DNA of 48,339 nucleotides, taken from NCBI GenBank assembly GCA_902519215.1, contig CABYIX010000010.1, positions 1-48,339 on the forward strand. The letters run 5' to 3'. Shown one piece after another: positions 8,220-16,708 of this stretch (position 1 is the stretch's first letter; every line of letters starts with the position of its first letter). The DNA is from an uncultured Candidatus Actinomarina sp. (GTDB lineage: Bacteria; Actinomycetota; Acidimicrobiia; Actinomarinales; Actinomarinaceae). Below the pieces are notes generated by a model. It searched no databases, had not been told where the DNA came from, and worked only from the letters and a program-made list of their open reading frames with translations. Position numbers and translations under genes: made by a program.

Positions 8220-9305
8220 GTGATTTATTTTCTAGCACATTGGGATTGGGTACTTGAACGTTCAAGGGCTGATATTGTTGAATTAATAAAAAAAGATTAT
8301 AAAATAATCTCTATTTGTCCATTAGAAGAGAATAAAAAAAATATTGAAAAAATCTATACCGAATCTATTAACTGGGATTTAGATAGGACTAGAACATTAG
8401 ATTTAATAGGAATTCTTAATCTAAGAAAAATACTTGGGAAACTAGAAAATGGAAGCATAGTTCATATTTTTACATTAAAAAGTTTATTTTTATATCTAAT
8501 TTCAACCTTATTCTTAAAAAAAGAGTTAAGAATCATAGCTTCAATAACAGGTTTGGGTTATTTATTCGCAGGAACTAAATTAGGAAGCTTTTTAAAATTT
8601 CTTATCAGACCATTTATAATTCTAAAAATTAATAAAGTAATAGATTTTTTAATTTTTCAAAACATAGAAAATTTAAATGAATTTATGTCATATTCAAAAT
8701 TTAATGGAAAAGTTAAAATTATTGAAGGTAGCGGACTAAGTACAGAAAAAATCATCAAAAAAAATAATTTTAACAAAGTTCCAAACATTATTTTCGTAGG
8801 ACGATTACTTTATGAAAAAGGTATTAGGGAGTTTCTAAAATTAATTGATTTAATCAAAAATAATTATGAGGTTAATTTTTTTGTAGCAGGTAAACCTGAC
8901 TTTGGTAATAAAAGTAGCATCAATAAAAACGAGTTTAATGCCTTATGTAATAATAATAATCTCACTTACTTAGGTGAAATAGATATCTATTCAGAGTTAT
9001 ACAAATATGATATTTTAATTCAACCAAGTTATCATGAGGGTTTTTCTAGAGTTTTGCTGGAAGGAATTTATACAGGACTCTGGTGTATGTCGAATGACCT
9101 TCCTGGTACAAAAAAAATAATTGAAGAAACTAAATGTGGAAAGTTGATTTCGAATAATAACTTAAATGAATACTTAGAGGGACTAGATGATTATTTTGAA
9201 AAGTGCGAGAAGCAAGATTTTCGAAAAGCTAGATTAATTATTGAACAAAAATATTCAACTACTTCTATATTGAATCAAATGAAGGATATATATTATGAAT
9301 TTTAA
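8220..9305 (+). CDS. Family 4 glycosyltransferase (PglA/WbpX-like)
   Basis: This 361-residue GT-B enzyme starts at GTG 8220. The N-terminus, FLAHWDWVLERSR, and the conserved IASITGLGYLF are typical of the GT4 subgroup that includes PglA and related undecaprenyl-diphosphosugar transferases. The donor domain has FVGRLLYEKGIREFL and SYHEGFSRVLLEG (E-x7-E). Its gene overlaps the WecA-like transferase by 11 bases, so it may add the second sugar to the lipid-linked primer. That role is inferred from position and subgroup. It is probably translated from a leaderless transcript, given the -10 seven bases upstream. Confidence 0.85.
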   Translation: MIYFLAHWDWVLERSRADIVELIKKDYKIISICPLEENKKNIEKIYTESINWDLDRTRTLDLIGILNLRKILGKLENGSIVHIFTLKSLFLYLISTLFLKKELRIIASITGLGYLFAGTKLGSFLKFLIRPFIILKINKVIDFLIFQNIENLNEFMSYSKFNGKVKIIEGSGLSTEKIIKKNNFNKVPNIIFVGRLLYEKGIREFLKLIDLIKNNYEVNFFVAGKPDFGNKSSINKNEFNALCNNNNLTYLGEIDIYSELYKYDILIQPSYHEGFSRVLLEGIYTGLWCMSNDLPGTKKIIEETKCGKLISNNNLNEYLEGLDDYFEKCEKQDFRKARLIIEQKYSTTSILNQMKDIYYEF

Positions 9306-10332
9306 TAACACATTTCAATTGTCAATATATTTTGCATCTCTTCTTTCATTTTTATTAACATTTTTAGGTTGTTTTATAATTATTAGAACCAATAATAAAT
9401 TTGAATATCAAAACAGTAATCAAAAAAGGCTAAGTAACTTAAACATTGTTCCCCTCGGCGGTATAGCTATGGCTTCAAGTTTTTTTATATCTGTAAGATT
9501 TCTTGGAGAGGCAGATTCAAATATACAATATATAGCTTTATTTGCTTTAGGAGTGTCTGTTTTAGGAATCATTGATGACTTTAAGAATTTAAATTGGAAA
9601 CTAAAAATAATATTTCAACTTTTACTTGTTTTAATACCAATTTCTCAACTAAATCTATTCATAAATATTGAAAACCTTATTGGGTTACATTTAAATAATA
9701 TTTTAAATTTATTTTTTACTATTTTCTGGGTTCTATTACTGATGAATTCAATTAATTTTATTGACAATATGGATGGATTTGCTTCGACAAATAGCTCTTT
9801 TATTTGTATAGCAATTACAATCCTTGCTTTTATATATAACCAAAACTACTTAGCTGATATAAGCTTTATTCTATTATTCTGCCTTCTTGCATTTAGTTTA
9901 TTTAATTTTCCTCCAGCTAAAATTTATATGGGTGACTCTGGAAGTTTGTTTATTGGATACATTCTTGGTTTTATAAGTATTCTTTTTGACTGGAATCCAG
10001 GAGGAGAAAGTTACATTTACAGCTCAATAGCTCCAGTATTTTTATTTTTTACAATTCCATTATTAGATTTTTCAACTGTATTTTTCCACAGGATTAAAAA
10101 TAATATCTCTCCTGTAACAGGAGGCACTGATCATATTTCTCATAGGATGTTAAATCAAGGTCATTCAGTCAAAAAAGTATTGACGATCTTTTCATTAATA
10201 AATATTTTTATTTTTATTCTCCTTGCGTTATCAATAGCTTTTGAAAGTTATTCGATTCTAGTATTTTTGGTGTATATATTTTTTATAATATTTTTATTTT
10301 TAAAATTTCAAAGTATGGAACCACTAAATTAA
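9295..10332 (+). CDS. Undecaprenyl-phosphate sugar-1-phosphate transferase (WecA/TagO family)
   Basis: A polytopic 345-residue membrane enzyme of the MraY/WecA superfamily. Visible landmarks are GIIDDFKNLNWK (Asp94-Asp95, Mg2+ binding), NFIDNMDG at residues 154-161, YMGDSGSLF at 211-219, and a GGTDHISHRML cytoplasmic loop near residues 275-285 resembling the histidine-containing loop of WecA. It transfers a sugar-1-phosphate, probably GlcNAc-1-P or a related sugar, from a UDP-sugar to undecaprenyl phosphate, starting repeat-unit assembly. It differs from MraY because it lies in a surface-polymer cluster. It overlaps the convergent nucleotidyltransferase by 9 bases. Confidence 0.88.
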   Translation: MNFNNTFQLSIYFASLLSFLLTFLGCFIIIRTNNKFEYQNSNQKRLSNLNIVPLGGIAMASSFFISVRFLGEADSNIQYIALFALGVSVLGIIDDFKNLNWKLKIIFQLLLVLIPISQLNLFINIENLIGLHLNNILNLFFTIFWVLLLMNSINFIDNMDGFASTNSSFICIAITILAFIYNQNYLADISFILLFCLLAFSLFNFPPAKIYMGDSGSLFIGYILGFISILFDWNPGGESYIYSSIAPVFLFFTIPLLDFSTVFFHRIKNNISPVTGGTDHISHRMLNQGHSVKKVLTIFSLINIFIFILLALSIAFESYSILVFLVYIFFIIFLFLKFQSMEPLN

Positions 10333-11031
10333 ATTTTTTAGTTCTTCTATTCTTTCTTCAGTACCTGCATCTATCCACCATGATTTTATAGTGTGAAAAT
10401 TTAATTGTTTGTTATTCATATAAATTTTATTTAAGTCAGTTATTTCAAGCTCTCCACGATTTGAAGGTTTGAGAAGTTTAATATACTCAAAACAGTTATA
10501 TTCATAGACATACAGCCCTACAATCGCCAATGAAGAAATATATACCTTAGGTTTTTCATGAAGATTTATTATCTTATTTTCATGAAGTTCTATAACACCA
10601 AATTCTTCTGGATTTTTAACTTCTTTTACAAATAGATTTGCTCCTTTAGAATTTTCAAAATCTAATCCTTTTAATGGATTTTCTCCAAAAAAATTATCGC
10701 CTAAAACAAAAGTTACTAGAGAGTCGTGTGGAATTTTTTCGCCAGCATAAGATAGAGCATCTGCGATACCAAGTGGTGATGCTTGAATCACGAATTCAAC
10801 ATGTATATCATCAAAATTTGATTGAATATCAGTTTGTATCATGTCATTGTATTCAGAATTTGTAATAATTATAAAATTTATGAAACCCCAAGATTTTAGC
10901 TGTTTAACTTGTAACGAGATCATACTGATTCCATCTATATCAATCAATACTTTTGTGTGATTATTGTCCTTATAATCTTTTAACCTAGTTCCAAGTCCTC
11001 CAGCAGCAATAACCGCATAATTATTTATCAT
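10324..11031 (-). CDS. Sugar-phosphate nucleotidyltransferase
   Basis: The N-terminal signature AVIAAGGLGTRL with a following lysine (HTKVLIDIDG) marks an NTP-transferase. Later residues VTFVLGDNFF (the metal aspartate region) and WWIDAGTEERIEEL match RmlA/GalU-type enzymes. The reaction is NTP plus sugar-1-phosphate to NDP-sugar plus pyrophosphate; base and sugar are unknown. I chose the ATG at 11031 because family proteins begin just before the glycine-rich loop. The ATG at 11052 would add MFFYYKK. A TATTAT sits six bases upstream of the chosen start, which suits a leaderless message. It is divergent from the LCP gene. Confidence 0.85.
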   Translation of the reverse strand: MINNYAVIAAGGLGTRLKDYKDNNHTKVLIDIDGISMISLQVKQLKSWGFINFIIITNSEYNDMIQTDIQSNFDDIHVEFVIQASPLGIADALSYAGEKIPHDSLVTFVLGDNFFGENPLKGLDFENSKGANLFVKEVKNPEEFGVIELHENKIINLHEKPKVYISSLAIVGLYVYEYNCFEYIKLLKPSNRGELEITDLNKIYMNNKQLNFHTIKSWWIDAGTEERIEELKNLI

Positions 11032-11036
11032 TTTCT

Positions 11037-11043
11037 TATAATA
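11037..11043. promoter_or_regulatory. Overlapping bidirectional -10 elements
   Basis: TATAAT at 11037-11042 on the plus strand and TATTAT at 11043-11038 on the minus strand share the same bases between two divergent genes. The minus-strand element ends six bases before the ATG at 11031. The plus-strand element would give the LCP gene a leader of roughly 27 bases. No clear -35 is seen in either direction. Confidence 0.4.
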
Positions 11044-11076
11044 AAAGAACATGATGATTAAAGTTGTAATTTGACT

Positions 11077-12183
11077 ATGAAATTAAAAAAACAAACGTAT
11101 CTTCTTCTAGGCATTGTAGTAATAGGATTAATAGCGTATTCTTTGATTCCAAACTTTGAAAGAGAAGAGTTTAATCCTGAAGTCATAGAAGATATATCCT
11201 CTGGGAACATCACAACAACTACATCTGAACTTTCAGTTGAAGAAAATGACACCAAACCTATAGACACCGTGGACGATGAAGAAATATTCGAGACTTCTAT
11301 ATATGACAGTTTATTGATTAATAATAATACAAGAAGAATAGACGAACTATTTACTTCTTATTTGATTATTGGAAGTGACGAAAGAAGTGCTAATTCATCA
11401 GAAAGTAGAGGGACTGTTGATGGCAGTAGGGCTGATGTGATATTACTTATAACTATTGATGCAGAATCAAAAGTTACTCTAATATCATTACCTAGAGATT
11501 TACTTATTGAAGATCCTTGTACAAAAAATATACAAAGAATTAATAGTTCTTTTAGAGCTAACGGTTGTGGATCTGATGCTGAAAACTTATCAGCTGTCAT
11601 ATTAAATTTAACTGGTTTGAAGGTAAACCACTTCGTAAAATTTAGTTTTGAAGGTTTTGAAGAAATTATAGATTCAATAGGTGGAGTTGAAATTTGTGTT
11701 AGTGAGACGCAGAGAGAAGGTTACTCATTTGAAATTCAAAAAGGATGTAATGACTTGAATGGAGAAATTGCTCTGAACTGGATCGTCTCAAGAAATACTG
11801 AAATTTTAGATGGTGAAAAATTAATTGATGAAAATGGCGAAGATGTTTCATCCTGGAAACCCATGCCTGGTGTAAGTGACTTAACAAGAATCAAGAAGCA
11901 ACAACAATTAATCCTATCCATGATGCAATCAATAAACGAATTTAACTCATTTAATGATTTTCTAAATTTTGTAAATGCGCTAGAAAATGCTTTTACAATT
12001 GATCAGAATATTTCAATTATTGAAGCTTCAAGTCTAGTTTGGGATTTTAGAGAAATTGATTTTAATAAAGTTAAGAAACTTACAGTTCCAACATATAATT
12101 ACACAACTGAAAATGGAGCTCAAGTTTTAATCCTTGATCAAAATTTTTATGATTTTATCCTGTCAGAAGGCTTAATTGACTGA
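11077..12183 (+). CDS. LytR-CpsA-Psr (LCP) family cell-wall glycopolymer ligase
   Basis: The protein has one N-terminal membrane segment (residues 8-23), an acidic Thr/Ser/Glu-rich linker to about residue 90, then the LCP domain. That domain contains YLIIGSDER (97-103), GSRAD (117-121) and the hallmark SLPRDLLI (138-145), whose arginine and aspartate residues bind the lipid pyrophosphate and Mg2+. LCP enzymes move undecaprenyl-PP-linked glycopolymer onto peptidoglycan outside the membrane, so the island product is probably wall-attached. ATG 11077 is preferred; an in-frame TTG lies at 11071. The 3' end overlaps the convergent polymerase gene by 37 bases. The domain contains several cysteines, possibly disulphide-bonded. 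Confidence 0.9.
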   Translation: MKLKKQTYLLLGIVVIGLIAYSLIPNFEREEFNPEVIEDISSGNITTTTSELSVEENDTKPIDTVDDEEIFETSIYDSLLINNNTRRIDELFTSYLIIGSDERSANSSESRGTVDGSRADVILLITIDAESKVTLISLPRDLLIEDPCTKNIQRINSSFRANGCGSDAENLSAVILNLTGLKVNHFVKFSFEGFEEIIDSIGGVEICVSETQREGYSFEIQKGCNDLNGEIALNWIVSRNTEILDGEKLIDENGEDVSSWKPMPGVSDLTRIKKQQQLILSMMQSINEFNSFNDFLNFVNALENAFTIDQNISIIEASSLVWDFREIDFNKVKKLTVPTYNYTTENGAQVLILDQNFYDFILSEGLID

Positions 12184-14561
12184 AAAGAAAAAGCAAAACT
12201 AATGATTAATAATATAAACATATCTGGAGAATAAATCATATCATTTGTAAAATTTTGAAATAGAAACATTAGTACTGCTAATAGAGCAAAGATATTAGTT
12301 AAATTGGTTGAAAATAATATTTGATAAATAATATAAAAAATTATCAAATAAAATAATATTGAAAGAATCATTCCAAACTCAACGCCAAATGTTAAATAGC
12401 CATTATGAGCTGTTGTAAGTTGACTCAAAAAAGAAGGATCTACAATTGGAGGTTGGGAGTTTGAAATTTGACCATTTTCTTGAACTATTACACCACTTCT
12501 CAAACTTTTATCTCCAATGGTATTAGTTTGAATAAATACACCCTGTTCATCAGCCCAGTAAAAAAATAATCTTCCATCATCAATCTCTAATTTCCAAGAT
12601 TGTGTTTGGCTATTAACAGTTGACGTATTAGATATTAATGTCTGTCGTTCCCATGGAATTTCTGGAAAAGATAATTTAAGTATGATTTCAAAATTATCAC
12701 CAAAATCATAATCGTTTTCAATTGCAATCCAATACTTATTGGGTCTAAAAAGTTTTATACCTTCATTTTCGAAAGTTATATTTGCAGTATATGGTGATAT
12801 TTGATTTGGTTTAAAAACATAATATTTATTTCCTAAATACTCTTCATTAAATTGGATTGTTTGAATTTTATTATTTTCTAATATTGTAATTTCTTCAATG
12901 ACTGCATCTAAAAAAGTATTTCCAAAAGATTGGCCATCGGAATGACCTCCTATCTCTAAATAAGAAGAATTTACATTCAAATTTATGATATCTCCTGTTG
13001 TTCTTGGGTAGCCAACCATATCCCAAGTCAAAGAATCTGAAGATGTATAAAAAGTTAAAACGCTTCTAGGCAATATTCCATCTGTTTTAAGGAACTCCAT
13101 TTTAATAAATCCTTTAACATCTCTAAAATTACATTCCTTACAATATTTTTTATAATTCTCATAAGGAACTATTGACTCCCCTATGCTTAACTGCTCAACA
13201 ATTACAGCTAATTCGCCTACAGCTAATTCTCTATCATCGCATATAATACCTGCGGCTTCAGTACACGGAACAAAAAAATACTTCTGAGGAATATTTTGAA
13301 TTTTTGATGATATCGATAAATCATCGTATAAATATTGGATAAAACAATAAAATTCTCCTCTTAAAATATTTGAATTCTGGGAATCCAAACAATTAGAATT
13401 CAACACTAAATTATTTAAAGTTGTATTTTCTAATAGAAAAACTGCAGATAAAAAATCCATAAAAAGGTCGCTCTTTACTCTTACATGCTGACATGTTATT
13501 CGGTCTTCTGAACATGCCGATATGAGTTTACTTTGAACCAATACTTCATATCCTCCACCAGAAGTGCCAATAAAAAAGTCAAACTCAGAATTTCTATAGT
13601 CAACTGGGGTTATGCCAAGTTCTACTTTATTTAAATTAATATTTAAATTTTCTTCAAGGATTTGAGGGTTTATAGATAGAAAATAATCACTATAAATAGC
13701 ATCTATATATTGTCCTGGACCAAGACCTTTAAAAAATGAAATATTCTCAACTGCTATTTGGGTCAAAAACCCTCTATCACTTTCTTTAAGCAGTATTTTC
13801 GAATCGCCTAGAAATAATATTCCTAAGACAGATAATATGACAAGAATTGAACTGGTGATTATAAGTTTGAAATTTTGTCTCTGATAGAGAAGAAAAATAA
13901 TAATGCCTAGAAAGATTGATAAGAAAGAACCACGAGAAAAACTCAAAAATACTAAAAATAAATTTGCTATAGAAATAAAAATATAATATGGTTTCTTAAG
14001 TTCATAAAAGAAATATAAATTCAAAAAAGTAAGAATAGTGAACATGCCACCAGCTACATTTGGACCTGATCCCTGAAACCCTGATAGTCGACCTCTTTGA
14101 AGAAATGTAGGATTCTCATAAAAATAGGTTATCCAACCTATTGTATTGCCAACATAGGAAAGTTGAAAAATTGCAGCACTCAGATTGACAATTGTAACGA
14201 TGGAGAAAGGAATTATAAAATATTCTAAATTTTCAATTTTTGTGTGAACTATGTAATTAACAAGTAACAATCCAAGAACACAATAAAACATTAACCTCAA
14301 TACAAAAAAATTTAGACCATAAATAAATAGTGAGAAAATTAGAACTATTAGAAGGCCACCCCAGAGTTTCACAAAATGTGACTTTATATTTAATTTTTTA
14401 TAATCACCATCTTTTATGAATTTAGAAAAAAGAACTACAGAAAAAGTCAATATCAAAAAATCTGAAAATTCAATAAAATTCAGTCTTAAAAAACCTGGAG
14501 GTGAAATTAAGGAAACAGCAACTAGAGAACCTAAAAAAATTAAGTACAATTTTTCTTTCAA
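12147..14561 (-). CDS. O-antigen ligase/polymerase-like membrane protein with large LamG-like insert
   Basis: This 804-residue protein is about twice the usual Wzy/WaaL length. Residues 1-280 form roughly nine membrane segments with SFSRGSFLS at 207-215 and FKGLGPGQY at 277-285. Residues 718-730 (AHNGYLTFGVEFG) are the conserved histidine motif of the Wzy_C/O-antigen ligase family, followed by the last membrane segments. Between them, about residues 290-715 form one extracytoplasmic region. It has eight cysteines between 350 and 477 and LamG/concanavalin-like stretches: TFYTSSDSLTWDMVG at 503-517, YLEIGGHSDG at 534-543, WKLEIDDGRLFFYW at 656-669. The start is TTG at 14561, one base after the tRNA 3' end, with no ribosome binding site; TTG 14549 is an alternative. 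It probably polymerises or transfers glycan. Confidence 0.85.
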   Translation of the reverse strand: MKEKLYLIFLGSLVAVSLISPPGFLRLNFIEFSDFLILTFSVVLFSKFIKDGDYKKLNIKSHFVKLWGGLLIVLIFSLFIYGLNFFVLRLMFYCVLGLLLVNYIVHTKIENLEYFIIPFSIVTIVNLSAAIFQLSYVGNTIGWITYFYENPTFLQRGRLSGFQGSGPNVAGGMFTILTFLNLYFFYELKKPYYIFISIANLFLVFLSFSRGSFLSIFLGIIIFLLYQRQNFKLIITSSILVILSVLGILFLGDSKILLKESDRGFLTQIAVENISFFKGLGPGQYIDAIYSDYFLSINPQILEENLNINLNKVELGITPVDYRNSEFDFFIGTSGGGYEVLVQSKLISACSEDRITCQHVRVKSDLFMDFLSAVFLLENTTLNNLVLNSNCLDSQNSNILRGEFYCFIQYLYDDLSISSKIQNIPQKYFFVPCTEAAGIICDDRELAVGELAVIVEQLSIGESIVPYENYKKYCKECNFRDVKGFIKMEFLKTDGILPRSVLTFYTSSDSLTWDMVGYPRTTGDIINLNVNSSYLEIGGHSDGQSFGNTFLDAVIEEITILENNKIQTIQFNEEYLGNKYYVFKPNQISPYTANITFENEGIKLFRPNKYWIAIENDYDFGDNFEIILKLSFPEIPWERQTLISNTSTVNSQTQSWKLEIDDGRLFFYWADEQGVFIQTNTIGDKSLRSGVIVQENGQISNSQPPIVDPSFLSQLTTAHNGYLTFGVEFGMILSILFYLIIFYIIYQILFSTNLTNIFALLAVLMFLFQNFTNDMIYSPDMFILLIISFAFSFQSIKPSDRIKS

Positions 14562-14562
14562 G

Positions 14563-14636
14563 TGGGCCTGGCAGGACTCGAACCTACGACCGACGGATTA
14601 TGAGTCCGTTGCTCTAACCAACTGAGCTACAGGCCC
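14563..14636 (-). tRNA. tRNA-Met (CAT anticodon)
   Basis: The minus strand folds as a full cloverleaf: acceptor GGGCCTG with CAGGCCC, D-arm GCTC/GAGC, anticodon stem ACGGA/TCCGT around loop CTCATAA (anticodon CAT), variable CGGTC, T-arm GTAGG/CCTGC around TTCGAGT, discriminator A. CCA is not encoded. A CAT anticodon could be elongator Met or lysidine-modified Ile2. Elongator Met is my preference; the initiator is excluded by the paired 1:72 end. It is 6 bases downstream of the SCP2 gene. Confidence 0.88.
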
Positions 14637-14642
14637 TAATAT

Positions 14643-14930
14643 TTATGAAATTACTGATTGAATCTTCAATGCCATGCTCATGTCACCAGCAACTTTTAAT
14701 TTACCAGTCATAAAAGCTGCCTGTGGACTTGATGATCCGTCCATTATTGCCTGCATTGTTTCAGCATCAGTCGTTACAGTACATGTAGCTTCACTATCAT
14801 CTGTTGAAATTACACCACTTGGGCCATCAATCATGACAATACTATCCCCTACAACAAATTTAACTGATCCACCTAATGTAGATAGGTCTTTTCCCTCAGC
14901 TCTTTGTTTTACTTCTGCAAGATAATCCAT
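14643..14930 (-). CDS. Small SCP2 sterol-carrier-domain protein
   Basis: This 95-residue single-domain protein resembles the SCP2 lipid-binding fold. It has GGSVKFVVGDSIVMIDG in the first half, then a cysteine-containing strand ATCTVTTDAETMQAIMDG, and the family-typical AFMTGKLKVAGDMSMALKI. In actinobacteria such proteins bind hydrophobic ligands or fatty-acyl groups, but the ligand here is unknown. The GGAGGA at 14939-14934 on the minus strand decides the start at ATG 14930; an upstream ATG at 14945 would precede that ribosome binding site. It lies between tRNA-Asn and tRNA-Met and probably shares a transcript with tRNA-Met. Confidence 0.85.
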   Translation of the reverse strand: MDYLAEVKQRAEGKDLSTLGGSVKFVVGDSIVMIDGPSGVISTDDSEATCTVTTDAETMQAIMDGSSSPQAAFMTGKLKVAGDMSMALKIQSVIS

Positions 14931-14940
14931 TATTCCTCCA

Positions 14941-14960
14941 TTCACTTTAATTATAGTGAA
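14941..14960 (-). promoter_or_regulatory. SCP2 promoter -10 inside an inverted repeat
   Basis: TTCACT at 14941-14946 and AGTGAA at 14955-14960 form a perfect 6-base inverted repeat with an 8-base spacer. The minus-strand TATAAT at 14955-14950 lies within it, about 11 bases before the GGAGGA. The site could be an operator over the promoter or chance in AT-rich DNA. No -35 is evident. Confidence 0.4.
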
Positions 14961-14974
14961 ATTTTAAAGTATAG

Positions 14975-15047
14975 CTCCGAGGGTGGGACTTGAACCCACA
15001 ACCAACGGATTAACAGTCCGCTGCTCTGCCAATTGAGCTACCTCGGA
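14975..15047 (-). tRNA. tRNA-Asn (GTT anticodon)
   Basis: The cloverleaf on the minus strand has acceptor TCCGAGG/CCTCGGA, D-arm GCTC/GAGC, anticodon stem GCGGA/TCCGT with loop CTGTTAA (anticodon GTT), T-arm GTGGG/CCCAC around TTCAAGT, and discriminator G as expected for tRNA-Asn. CCA is not encoded. It lies 24 bases after the dnaG stop. Confidence 0.93.
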
Positions 15048-15057
15048 TAGCAAATTA

Positions 15058-15063
15058 ATAATA
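15058..15063 (-). promoter_or_regulatory. Possible -10 for tRNA-Asn
   Basis: TATTAT on the minus strand ends 10 bases before the tRNA-Asn 5' end, in the gap after dnaG. The position suits a dedicated tRNA promoter, but readthrough from dnaG is equally possible. Confidence 0.3.
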
Positions 15064-15070
15064 CTATGAA

Positions 15071-16708
15071 TTAAAGGGTACTCTGATAAATTTCTATTTT
15101 CTTTTTAATATCTTCTACAGATTGTAAAAGTGAAAAATCTTTATTTTTAGATGATTCAAACTCTTCTATAAGTGTGTCAATTTTTAAACTAGCAAAATGT
15201 AAATAAAGACGGGATATGGACTCAGAATATTGTTCTGGAGTGTAAGAAATGTTTTTATAGTGACTATCTTTATCTCCACCTTTTTTCAACTCATTTATAA
15301 TCTTTGTGAATTCATCACTTAAATTTAAAATTTCTAGAATTTGTTCATCAAATTTAAAATTACTTTTGACTATATCAGCAGTTACAATATCCCGGAATAC
15401 TACATGTGCGTCTATACTTTTTGACTCTGTTGGTGAGTTATGATTATTTATTTCATTTTTAGATTGAAAATTCAGTTCACTTTTTAAAATATCTTTAGAA
15501 GTATTAATTTTTTTAGCCACTAAATCAAGCGATAGATCTAGCTCCAATGGACTTAAGTGTTTTGATAATTTTTGAAAATACTCAAATGTGCGTTTTTTAT
15601 CATTAGCTTTTGAAAGAGATTTATCTAGTAAATACTCAACTAATTCATTATTATCTTTGAGTATGTCTTTAAAAGATTCTGGATTATTTTCAAATAGTTC
15701 CGACAAATCCTTGTAGCTCTGAGGTAGATTCAAGCAATTAATTTCTATTTTGTTGCCTATCTGATTTCTTAATTCAAGCACCCTTTCTGTTGCAGCTAGG
15801 CCTGCTTCGTCATTATCAAAACATAATAGAATTTTTTTTGTATACCTTGATAAAACATCTAATTGTTGAATAGTTAATGCTGTACCTGATGGAGAAGCCG
15901 CATTGGAATATCCGAGTTTGTTTAATGCTAGAACATCAAAGTATCCTTCAACCAGAAATACATATCCTTTCTTTTTGATTGAAGAAATAAAATCTGATGT
16001 AAAATATAAATTTTTATTTTTTTTATATAAAAGTGATTCTGATGAATTTAAATACTTCGGTCCAAAATCATCTAATGATCTTCCTCCAAAAGCAATTATA
16101 TCTGTTCTAATGTTGAGAATTGGAAATAATATTCTATTTTTAAAGAGAAAATTATTGTTACTACTCATGAAGCCAAGACGTTTTAAATCTTGATCATTTA
16201 TTTCATTCTTTTTACAATATTTTTTAAACTTTTCTATGTCAGAATCTATAAAAGATACATTGTATTTTTTAATATCTGAAGAATCAAAACCCCTTGAATT
16301 TAGGTAGTCTTTTGCTGTTTTAGATGCTTTAGATTCCATTATTTCTTTGAAATAATCACCAATTGTATTCATTTTGAACTGAAATTTTTTAAAATCATCA
16401 TTTTGGCCAGTGTCAGTATAAGTAAGTTTAAAGCTGTAGTAGTCAGCTACAAATTCTACTGCTTCTTGAAATTCAAAGTTATTTATTTCTTGTACGTATT
16501 TAAAAACATCACCACCCATTTTGCATCCAAAACAATGAAACAAATTTTCTACGTCTGTAAAGCTCATGCTTGCAGTTTTTTCACCATGGAATGGACATAA
16601 TGCCATTCCTTTTGAACCTCTCAGCTTGCCTGTAGTAGTAGAAAGTATAAAGTCACTGATCTTTGTTCTTTTCTTTAGATCTTCAATAGAATGTCGTGCT
16701 ATACCCAT
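15071..16708 (-). CDS. dnaG: DNA primase
   Basis: This 545-residue protein synthesises RNA primers at the replication fork. The N-terminal CHC2 zinc finger has ligands Cys38, His41, Cys59 and Cys62 (CPFHGE...HCFGC). The Toprim catalytic core follows, with FLVEGYFDVL (Glu254) and CFDNDEAG (Asp298 and Asp300 metal ligands). The C-terminal region that normally binds DnaB helicase is present but diverged. The total is a little shorter than the usual 580-620 residues. Its ATG shares one base with the glyS stop (TAATG), so translation is coupled. It is the last protein gene of the lepA-to-dnaG operon. Confidence 0.96.
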   Translation of the reverse strand: MGIARHSIEDLKKRTKISDFILSTTTGKLRGSKGMALCPFHGEKTASMSFTDVENLFHCFGCKMGGDVFKYVQEINNFEFQEAVEFVADYYSFKLTYTDTGQNDDFKKFQFKMNTIGDYFKEIMESKASKTAKDYLNSRGFDSSDIKKYNVSFIDSDIEKFKKYCKKNEINDQDLKRLGFMSSNNNFLFKNRILFPILNIRTDIIAFGGRSLDDFGPKYLNSSESLLYKKNKNLYFTSDFISSIKKKGYVFLVEGYFDVLALNKLGYSNAASPSGTALTIQQLDVLSRYTKKILLCFDNDEAGLAATERVLELRNQIGNKIEINCLNLPQSYKDLSELFENNPESFKDILKDNNELVEYLLDKSLSKANDKKRTFEYFQKLSKHLSPLELDLSLDLVAKKINTSKDILKSELNFQSKNEINNHNSPTESKSIDAHVVFRDIVTADIVKSNFKFDEQILEILNLSDEFTKIINELKKGGDKDSHYKNISYTPEQYSESISRLYLHFASLKIDTLIEEFESSKNKDFSLLQSVEDIKKKIEIYQSTL

